From: Actinospica durhamensis
GTDB taxonomy: Bacteria; Actinomycetota; Actinomycetes; Streptomycetales; Catenulisporaceae
DNA: 64,000 nucleotides
Assembly (NCBI RefSeq): GCF_018139695.1
Contig: NZ_JAGSOG010000002.1
Coordinates: 1-64,000 of the forward strand
Reading direction: 5' to 3'
Positions 57,819 to 64,000 of this stretch are shown here, one piece after another (position 1 is the first letter of the stretch; every line of letters begins with the position of its first letter). The notes below the pieces were generated by a model. That model was not told the origin of the DNA. It did not search any database and worked only from the letters and a program-made list of their open reading frames with translations. The translations under genes were made by a program, and so were the position numbers.

Positions 57819-59168
57819 CGACGCGAGCGAGTGCTGCGAGCGCTGGGAACGTTCGGCCTCGCGGTACCGGCTGCTCAGCCGTTGGTGAGAGATCGAGGCC
57901 AGGACGTACTCGCCTCCCGCGGGCCGTTCGGACAGATCGAGTCCCAGCGCGAGGCCGTGGTGGACCTCGGCGTATCTGCTCTCCAGGCGCTTGATCACGC
58001 TCGTGGTCTGCTGCGGGTCGTCGTGTATTTCGATCAGTCCTTGGCTTTGCAGCCAGGCACCGCCGATCCGGTACTTGGCCACGGATATGGCGACGGCCGG
58101 GTTCTCGAGCAGTGTGTCGAGGTCTGCGCCGCGCCGGACGAGGAATGCGATGCGTGATTCGGCGCCTACGTGGATGACGTCGAAGCCGACGCGGATGCAG
58201 CGGACCAGGCCTCTGGCGTCGTAGCAGGCCACGTGCCCGTAGGTGGAGTTCAGGGAGCGGTAGCGGCCTGATCTGGGTTCCATGCCGAGGATCGCCAGTT
58301 CGTCGCGGGACCCGTGGAGGAACAGCTCGTCGTCTGAATCCTGGTCCGTGGGGCCCCAGAAGTTCTGGTGGGCATGCCGCGACCACAGCGCGCCCAGGCG
58401 GGGATCGGCTCGTCTGGGCGCTATGCGTGCGCTCCACGGCGCGGTGCGGGTGGACGGGGCGTCGCCGATCTCGTCGCGAACGAGCGCGGCTTTGATCTCC
58501 ATCCTGATCCGACGGCCGCCCTCGCGCTGCTCCCAGCTGGTGTAGTTGCCGTCCTTGTGCAGCCGCAGCTCGGGAGTGCCGTAGATCTCGGCGATCTCGC
58601 GGATCAGGTGGCGGCCCGGATCCGGGTACTGCACGGCGAGCCCGCAGACCTCGAATCCGACCTGGCTCCCGATGCCCGCGGGAACGGACATGGCGACCAG
58701 CGGATCCAGTGCGCTCGCCCTCGTCTTGATCCGGTTCTCCACCGTGCTCAGCACGACGCAGCGGTCGTCCTGCGCGACCCACAGCGGCGTCACGCTCAGC
58801 CCGCCCAGTCGGGTGCGGACGGCGAGGTGTCCGTAGGGCCGCTGCGGACTGGGCAGGTGGGTCTTGCGCTGGTGCGCGGGACGCAGGATCGCGCACTCCT
58901 CGTCCGTGAGCGCGACTCCCTCGAGCGACTGGAGCTCTTTGGCCGTGCGCTCGGCGCATTCGGTGATCTCCGCCCGCGCCCGATTCACGGCCGCGGTCTG
59001 CTCGGAGGAGAGGTTCGGCCGCTGCGCCGCGGCGTCGAACAGGCGCAAGTGCTCGCGCGGATCCGGAGCGGCGAGACTCGACGGGTCGCCGGCGCGCCGC
59101 GCCCAGCCGTCCCGGACCTCGGTCGCGTCCTGGTTCGCGTCTTCGGCGTCTTTCCCATGGGCACGCAT
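57807..59168 (-). CDS. Protein with two flavin split-barrel (PNPOx-like) domains
   Basis: This 453-aa protein has a helical, charged first 90 residues. A PNPOx-like domain follows (LTDEECAILRP...GHLAVRTRLGGLSVTPLWVAQDDRCVVLSTVENRIKTRAS, written across about 90-170), then a linker. A second domain is near 310-420 (GHVACYDARG...IAFLVRRGADLDTLLENPAVAISV...RIGGAWLQSQGLIEI). Such barrels bind FMN, F420 or haem. The first domain carries the substrate-end features better than the second. It is the last gene of a four-gene operon, 42 bases after the carbamoyltransferase, so a tailoring oxidoreduction in a biosynthetic pathway is likely but unproven. Confidence 0.6.
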   Translation of the reverse strand: MRAHGKDAEDANQDATEVRDGWARRAGDPSSLAAPDPREHLRLFDAAAQRPNLSSEQTAAVNRARAEITECAERTAKELQSLEGVALTDEECAILRPAHQRKTHLPSPQRPYGHLAVRTRLGGLSVTPLWVAQDDRCVVLSTVENRIKTRASALDPLVAMSVPAGIGSQVGFEVCGLAVQYPDPGRHLIREIAEIYGTPELRLHKDGNYTSWEQREGGRRIRMEIKAALVRDEIGDAPSTRTAPWSARIAPRRADPRLGALWSRHAHQNFWGPTDQDSDDELFLHGSRDELAILGMEPRSGRYRSLNSTYGHVACYDARGLVRCIRVGFDVIHVGAESRIAFLVRRGADLDTLLENPAVAISVAKYRIGGAWLQSQGLIEIHDDPQQTTSVIKRLESRYAEVHHGLALGLDLSERPAGGEYVLASISHQRLSSRYREAERSQRSQHSLASSVS

Positions 59169-59210
59169 GTACGTCGCCTTTCCAGCCTTTTCCGTTGGCT
59201 ACGGGCCCGG

Positions 59211-60869
59211 TCAGTGCTTGAGCACGACCCAGTCGCCCATGACGAGAGCGTCCAGACCTGTGGAGTGGAAGGTGCGCAGGGCGTCGCGCGGGGTCTGGAC
59301 GATCGGCTCCGACTCGTCGTTGAAACTCGTGTTCAGCACGACCGCGTCTCCGGTCGCCTCGCCCACGTGCGCGAGCAGCGCCGCGTACTCGGGATTGGTC
59401 GCGGCGTCCACGACCTGGGCGCGCGTGGTCGCGTCCACGTGCACCACCGCCGGCACGACGTCGCGCATCTGTTCGCGGACCTCGAAGGCGCGGAGCATGA
59501 AGCGGGAGCCCTTGTCGGTGCCCAGCATGCGCGCCGCGGTCTCCGGAAGCGCGCTGGGCGCCAGCGGCCGCCACAGTTCCCGGCCCTTGATGCGGTTGAC
59601 CCGCTCGAGCGCCGCGGCGTCGTGCGGGTCGGCGATGATGGAGCGGTGGCCCAGGGCTCGCGGGCCGAACTCGGCCGCGCCCTGGAACCAGCCCAGGGTC
59701 TTGCCGGCCAGGACGAGTTCGGCCGCGGTCTCGGCCGGGTCGGCCAGGCGCCGCGCCGTGACGCCGGTCGCGGACAGGGCCTGCCCGATCTGCTCCGAGC
59801 TGAACGAGGGGCCGAAATACGCGTGGGTGACGGGCCCGGGGCGGGGGCTGCCGGCGTCCATCGAGACCTTGAACGCCGCACCGACCGCGCTGCCGCTGTC
59901 CCCGGCGCCGGGGAAGACGTACATCTGGTCCACTTCCGGCAGCGCGGCCAGCTTTCCGTTGCAGGAGCAGTTGAGGGCGACACCGCCGCCCAGGACCAGA
60001 TTGCGCGAGCCCGCCCTCGACAACGCCAGACGGCTGAGATGCGCCATGGTGCGCTCGAGCGCGGCCTGCGCGCTCGCGGCCACGTCGGCGTACTTGAGGA
60101 CTTCGTCGCCGAGAGAGGAGCCGGCCCGTCCGCGCAGTGCGCTGTAGCCCATCCGCACACCGGGCCCCGAGCCGATCTCCCGGCCCAGCCAGTCGGCCCA
60201 GGCCCGGGTCAGCTCCTTGCCGTACTGGTCCCAGGGCACCTCGGGGACCTCGAGGTCGATGCGGTAGCCGTCCTGGTCCAGGCGGATCGGGAAATCGAAC
60301 AGGGGCCTGCCATAGGCGGCCAGGCCCATGGCCTTGCCCTCGGATCCGCGGCCGAAGCCCAGGTGCCGGGTGACCGAACCGTAGAAGTAGCCCAGCGAGT
60401 CCCGGACGCCGAAGGACCCGGTCAGCTCGAGAGAGTCGCCTCGGGCCCGGTAGATCGAGGTGGACTTCGTCTCCCCGCGTCCGTCGGCCACGAGGACCGC
60501 CGCGTCGGCGAAGCCCGAACCGATCCAGGACGCGTACGCGTGGGCGACGTGGTGGTCGACCGGCACGACCTCGGGCAGCCGGCAGTCGCGGAAGTACTCG
60601 TGATGCACGATCGAGTTCAGGAACTCGCGCATGTGGATGGAGTCCGGCGCAAGTCCCGGGTCCCAGCCGGCCGCGATGTAGTCGACGTCTTCGATGCGCA
60701 CGCCCGCTTCGGCGAGGCAGTAGAGCATGGCGTTGACTGGAGGGGCGAAGCGCGCGTGCTTCTGCCGGATGAAGCGCTCCTCCTCCGCGGCCGCGACCAG
60801 CACGCCGTCGAGGACCAGAGCGGCTGCGGGATCGTGGGAGAGACCGCCGCTGACACCGAGTACGAGCAT
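59211..60869 (-). CDS. CmcH/NodU-family carbamoyltransferase
   Basis: The 552-aa enzyme has the N-terminal Kae1-like segment LGVSGGLSHDPAAALVLDG, HHVAHAYASW for metal binding, and GGGVALNCSCNGKL. The C-terminal YrdC-related part has EFGPRALGHRSI and LNTSFNDESEP. Enzymes of this family transfer a carbamoyl group from carbamoyl phosphate, via carbamoyl-adenylate, to a hydroxyl group of a natural product or sugar. The start directly abuts the stop of the upstream synthetase, so the two are coupled. Confidence 0.92.
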   Translation of the reverse strand: MLVLGVSGGLSHDPAAALVLDGVLVAAAEEERFIRQKHARFAPPVNAMLYCLAEAGVRIEDVDYIAAGWDPGLAPDSIHMREFLNSIVHHEYFRDCRLPEVVPVDHHVAHAYASWIGSGFADAAVLVADGRGETKSTSIYRARGDSLELTGSFGVRDSLGYFYGSVTRHLGFGRGSEGKAMGLAAYGRPLFDFPIRLDQDGYRIDLEVPEVPWDQYGKELTRAWADWLGREIGSGPGVRMGYSALRGRAGSSLGDEVLKYADVAASAQAALERTMAHLSRLALSRAGSRNLVLGGGVALNCSCNGKLAALPEVDQMYVFPGAGDSGSAVGAAFKVSMDAGSPRPGPVTHAYFGPSFSSEQIGQALSATGVTARRLADPAETAAELVLAGKTLGWFQGAAEFGPRALGHRSIIADPHDAAALERVNRIKGRELWRPLAPSALPETAARMLGTDKGSRFMLRAFEVREQMRDVVPAVVHVDATTRAQVVDAATNPEYAALLAHVGEATGDAVVLNTSFNDESEPIVQTPRDALRTFHSTGLDALVMGDWVVLKH

Positions 60870-62702
60870 TCAACACTCCCGTGGGATGAGGGGTTGCGGG
60901 TTTTCCTGCCGCGACGCCCGCCCGCCGTCCTCATGCGAGCGCCGCACCAGCTCCTCGCTGGCGGCCATCAGCACGGCCCGGTCGTAGCGGCCGCGGCCGG
61001 CGTCGGGGCGCACTTCGCGCCCGGTGCGCCGGGCGAGGGCGTCGGCCCAGTGCCGGATGCGGTCGGCGTAGCCTGCTTCGTTGTGGGGGAAGGCGAATCC
61101 CACCTTGTCGGTGCGGTCCGTGATCTCGTCCGGGACCAGGCCGCGGGAGATGCCGCGCAGGATCGACTTCGTGCTCAGGCCGCGGATCTTGCTGCGCTCG
61201 TTCAACGAGAACGCGAGGTCGACGACGCGCGGATCGAGGAAGGGGCAGACCTTGTCGATCCCCCAGTACTTGTTCACCTTGGCGGTGTCGAGGAGCGGTT
61301 GGCCGGAGATGACGATGTCGGTCAGGCCCATCTGATCGATCAGCCGGTCGGCTCGACGGAACGTCGAGTACACCGACTCGCGGAAGGGCTCCTCGTCGCC
61401 GTCCGTGGGCGCGCCGCGGCGCATCAGCGCGTAGTACTTCTCCCATTCGGGCGCGTCCTGGGCGTGTGCCGAGAGCAGGCGGGACAGGGGCGCGTAGTTC
61501 GCGACCATGGGGTTCGACTCGAACAGGCCCCGGTTCCGGGTTCTGTCGCGGTCGAGGTACATCACCAGGTAGCGGACCTCCCCGCCGAGAGCCTCGTCGG
61601 CGCCGTAGCCGCTCAACAGGGTTCGATCACCGCGGGCGGCGGCCGCCCGGGCGATCCAGTACTCGGTGAAGTGCGCGGCGTTGGCCTTCACCTCGTCGAA
61701 GATCGCCATAGTGGTGGGGAAGTGTTCGGCGAAGTCCTCGGCGTCCGGCTCCAGGACCAGGTGCTCGATACCCAGGTGCGCGGCGACTTTCGCGGCGTGC
61801 GGAACCTCGTTGTAGACCGAGTCCAGCTCGCGGAACGCGGTCGTGTACGCGGTCCGCGCCGGCGTGCCGAGCGCGGCCAGTGCGCAGTTGACCCAGCTGC
61901 TGTCCTGGCCGCCGCTGAGATAGGCCGAAACCTCTCCGGTCGGCGGCATGCGGGAACGGAGGCTGTCGGTGAGCACGCCGCGCAGGGCTTCGGCCGCCTC
62001 CGCTTCATCGGTGATCGTCTCGGCGGACGGCCGGATCTCCCAGTACCTGCTCGCGGCGGCCTGGCGCGCGGCGGCGACCCGGACGAGCGAGCCCGGCTCC
62101 ACCTTGGCGATGTCGCGGAACATGGTCTCGGCGCCGACGGGCGTCTCGAAGACGCGCACGCTGTCCGGGACGTAGAACTCGGCGCCCTCGACGTGCGCGA
62201 CCAGCGGTCGGATGGTGGAGGAGAAGACGAGTCCGCGGTCCGCGCAGCGCCCGAAGTAGAGCTGTTCCTCGCCCATCTTGTCGCGGATCAGCTCGGCGCC
62301 CCACGGGCCGGTGCGCACGATCGCGAACTTGCCGTCGACCTCGGCGAAGAACTGGTCCCTGCGGTGGCGCAGCAGGATCTCGAGAACCTGGGCCGCGGAC
62401 GCGATCTCCACCCGCGATCCCACCGCGGCGCGGGCCATGGCCGTCAGGGAACGAAGATTGTAGAGATCGCCGCTGAAGACCAGCGAGTCCACGCCGTCGC
62501 TCCACTGATGGGAGGCGAGGGACTGAGCCTGTCGCACCACGCCGTGGACCTGCAGGCGCGAGCTCGGCGTCTGCAGCGAGCACGAGGTGAGCGCCGCGGC
62601 CGACAGCGGAGGCCGCAGGTCCGCTCCCGACTCTCTCGGTCCTCGCCCGATCGATCCGCTGATGTAGGAGACCGGGACGATCGAGGATCTGTCTACGGGC
62701 AC
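60870..62702 (-). CDS. Asparagine-synthetase-like amide synthetase lacking the glutaminase cysteine
   Basis: The 610-aa protein has an N-terminal Ntn-type glutaminase-like domain and a C-terminal ATP-pyrophosphatase domain with the PP-loop SGGQDSSW and LSGYGADEALGGE. In active glutaminases Cys follows the initiator Met. Here the protein begins VPVDRSSIVPVSYISG, so the nucleophile is absent, as in beta-lactam synthetase and other enzymes that adenylate a carboxylate and use an internal or separate amine. I choose GTG 62702 because AAAGGGA precedes it by about 10 bases. An ATG at 62789 would overlap the previous gene by 80 bases. The product is unknown. Confidence 0.8.
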   Translation of the reverse strand: MPVDRSSIVPVSYISGSIGRGPRESGADLRPPLSAAALTSCSLQTPSSRLQVHGVVRQAQSLASHQWSDGVDSLVFSGDLYNLRSLTAMARAAVGSRVEIASAAQVLEILLRHRRDQFFAEVDGKFAIVRTGPWGAELIRDKMGEEQLYFGRCADRGLVFSSTIRPLVAHVEGAEFYVPDSVRVFETPVGAETMFRDIAKVEPGSLVRVAAARQAAASRYWEIRPSAETITDEAEAAEALRGVLTDSLRSRMPPTGEVSAYLSGGQDSSWVNCALAALGTPARTAYTTAFRELDSVYNEVPHAAKVAAHLGIEHLVLEPDAEDFAEHFPTTMAIFDEVKANAAHFTEYWIARAAAARGDRTLLSGYGADEALGGEVRYLVMYLDRDRTRNRGLFESNPMVANYAPLSRLLSAHAQDAPEWEKYYALMRRGAPTDGDEEPFRESVYSTFRRADRLIDQMGLTDIVISGQPLLDTAKVNKYWGIDKVCPFLDPRVVDLAFSLNERSKIRGLSTKSILRGISRGLVPDEITDRTDKVGFAFPHNEAGYADRIRHWADALARRTGREVRPDAGRGRYDRAVLMAASEELVRRSHEDGGRASRQENPQPLIPREC

Positions 62703-62709
62703 GTGGATG

Positions 62710-64000
62710 TCATCCCTTTCCGGTTTCCCTGGACCACCACAGGGCCACCTGCAGCGCGTGCAGGCGCGACCTGTCGTACTGTCCGGCACGCCTGGCCCCG
62801 AGGTCCGCGATCATCGAGGCGGTCCTGGGGGCGTCGGGTCGCCGCAGCACTCTGAGCTGCTCCTCGTACCAGGGGGCGAGGGAGCCGGAGAGCCAGGACG
62901 GCACGGGCGAGGCGAATCCGCGTTTGTCCACGCGGGACCAGATGGCCGCCGGCACACCCAGTTCCCGTGCGAAGTCGCGCAGCGGGCGCTTGCTCTGCAG
63001 GCCGGCCCGTTTGTGGGCGAGAGGCAGCGCGTAGCACAGCTGGGCCCATTCGTGAGCCAGATAGGGCGAGCGCCGTTCGAGTCCGTATGCGCTCGCCAGC
63101 TTGTCGGAGGCGAGCAGCATCGACGGAAGCGCCACCCCGATCTCCACCAGCGAGATGGCTTGGCCGAGGTCGGGGGTGCGATCGAAGCAGCCGTGGACGT
63201 ACTGTCTGGTCCGCCCGGTGGTGTCGGGCCCGCGCAGGATCAGCCGGTAGTAGCGGTCTGCGGCGCTGGAGCTCGGACCGACCGAGCCGAGGAACTTCTC
63301 TTTCAGCGGTCCGTAGGTGTCGAGGTTCGGATCGTCGACCGCCCGGCCGCCGTCGAGCGCGAGCAGATTGCGTACGTAGCCGAGCAGGAGTTCGTCGGGG
63401 CCGGTGCCGCCGTAGACGACCTTGACCCCGCGCTCGGCCGCCGCCGCGCACAGCATCCGCTCCGAGAGCAGGCTCGCGTTGCCCAGGGGGTAGTCGAGCG
63501 TCTCCACGATGTCCGCGGCGTGCCGGCGGAAGTCCTCGGGCGTCGGCTCGACGGCGATCAGTTCGGCACCGATCTCGTCGGCGACCTGCTTGGCGAGGTC
63601 GAATTCGTCATAGCGTTGGTAGCCCGGATAGCGCGCGGTCAGCATCACCGAGGGACGCAGCAGATAGGCGAGGACCGCGGAGTCGAGGCCGCCGCTGGCC
63701 ATCAGGGCCGAGGGGGCGTCGGTTCTCCTGAGCTCCACCGCGGCGGTCAGCTGATGCGCGAAGGCCTTGTACGACTGCGCGTAGTCGTCGGCCTCGTCGA
63801 ACTCGGAGCGGGGTTCGAGCGTCCACCAGGCCTGCTTCGTCACGCTCAACGAGTCCAGATCGACGGTGACGTGGTGACCGGGCTCGAGGAGTTCGACGTC
63901 TTCGTAGGGCGTCATGGAGCCGAGCGGGTTCTCCACGGCCAGCCATTCGGCGACGAAGCGGGGGCGCAGTGGCACGGCCGCTCGCAGAGCCTTGACCTCC
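62710..64000 (-). CDS. Asparagine-synthetase-like protein, 5' end outside the window
   Basis: The visible 430 codons begin in mid-gene with EVKALRAAVPLRPRF, the usual join between glutaminase and synthetase domains. The protein therefore extends beyond 64000, and its N-terminal nucleophile cannot be checked. The ATP-pyrophosphatase domain shows ASGGLDSAVLAYL, VVYGGTGPDELLLGY and RRSPYLAHEWAQLC. The stop lies 7 bases before the GTG of the next synthetase. Two such enzymes in one operon suggest two amide or lactam-forming steps, or one enzyme with a modified partner. Confidence 0.85.
   Translation of the reverse strand, partial: EVKALRAAVPLRPRFVAEWLAVENPLGSMTPYEDVELLEPGHHVTVDLDSLSVTKQAWWTLEPRSEFDEADDYAQSYKAFAHQLTAAVELRRTDAPSALMASGGLDSAVLAYLLRPSVMLTARYPGYQRYDEFDLAKQVADEIGAELIAVEPTPEDFRRHAADIVETLDYPLGNASLLSERMLCAAAAERGVKVVYGGTGPDELLLGYVRNLLALDGGRAVDDPNLDTYGPLKEKFLGSVGPSSSAADRYYRLILRGPDTTGRTRQYVHGCFDRTPDLGQAISLVEIGVALPSMLLASDKLASAYGLERRSPYLAHEWAQLCYALPLAHKRAGLQSKRPLRDFARELGVPAAIWSRVDKRGFASPVPSWLSGSLAPWYEEQLRVLRRPDAPRTASMIADLGARRAGQYDRSRLHALQVALWWSRETGKG

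Noticed and set aside
58368-62855. A 1,495-codon open frame on the plus strand
   Set aside because: It is antisense to four well-supported minus-strand genes. Its translation is Arg/Gly/Val/Asp-rich with no domain, a normal artefact of high-GC codon bias.
1-64000. tRNA, rRNA, integrase, transposase or attachment sites
   Set aside because: None was seen. Without these I cannot support a mobile-element origin for the HEPN-STAND gene or any other segment.

Overview
The window is high-GC DNA from a large-genome actinomycete. The evidence is the codon-3 G/C bias, GTG starts, leaderless promoters, sugar ABC operons without their own ATPase, many LacI/DeoR/ROK/AraC regulators, and a natural-product-like operon at the right edge. 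I cannot name the genus; a streptomycete- or Catenulispora-like organism would fit. No rRNA, tRNA, CRISPR array, IS element or phage gene was seen.

Layout. 0-7 kb: a short Cys-rich leader ORF, an aminoglycoside-nucleotidyltransferase-like gene, a small secreted protein, an AdoMet-decarboxylase-fold protein, a GNAT, a ROK regulator and a secreted GH3 enzyme with a PA14-type insert. 7.5-18.9 kb: a plant-polysaccharide locus running left to right, with LacI regulator, cytosolic GH43-like enzyme, Tat lipoprotein ABC importer (binding protein and two permeases), second GH43-like enzyme, GH51 arabinofuranosidase, membrane-anchored SurA-like protein and secreted beta-helix/LamG protein. 19-25 kb: an amino-sugar locus (GatZ-like protein, AgaS, BadF-type sugar kinase, APC permease), a strong terminator, then a DeoR regulator. 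25-31 kb: an alpha-galactoside-type operon on the minus strand (binding protein, two permeases, GH4 enzyme) with a divergent DeoR regulator. 31-35 kb: a tandem GNAT protein and an 854-aa HEPN-STAND ATPase-TPR-cold-shock-domain protein, the best candidate here for an undescribed defence or stress system. 35-36.6 kb: a TetR regulator divergent from an alpha/beta hydrolase.

36.7-56.7 kb is a rhamnose region. A LacI regulator faces a tightly coupled minus-strand operon rhaI-rhaEW-rhaB-lutA-lutB-lutC, which gives a complete route from L-rhamnose to DHAP plus L-lactate and then pyruvate. An AraC-type regulator lies upstream, and matching TGAA-N4-TTCA operators sit at both ends. Then come a secreted GH3 enzyme, a degraded SMI1/KNR4 gene, and an operon of binding protein, two permeases and a cytosolic GH78 alpha-L-rhamnosidase, preceded by its own LacI regulator. 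An aldo/keto reductase is divergent from that regulator.

57.8-64 kb: a four-gene minus-strand operon of two asparagine-synthetase-like enzymes (one cut by the window edge), a CmcH/NodU-type carbamoyltransferase and a protein with two flavin split-barrel-like domains. It looks like part of a specialised-metabolite cluster that continues past 64000.

Taken together, secreted GH3 and beta-helix enzymes would attack plant or pectic polymers outside the cell. Three ABC importers, probably sharing a remote MsiK-type ATPase, would bring in arabinoside, galactoside and rhamnoside oligomers. Cytosolic GH43, GH51, GH4 and GH78 enzymes would release the sugars, and dedicated pathways would degrade rhamnose and an amino sugar.
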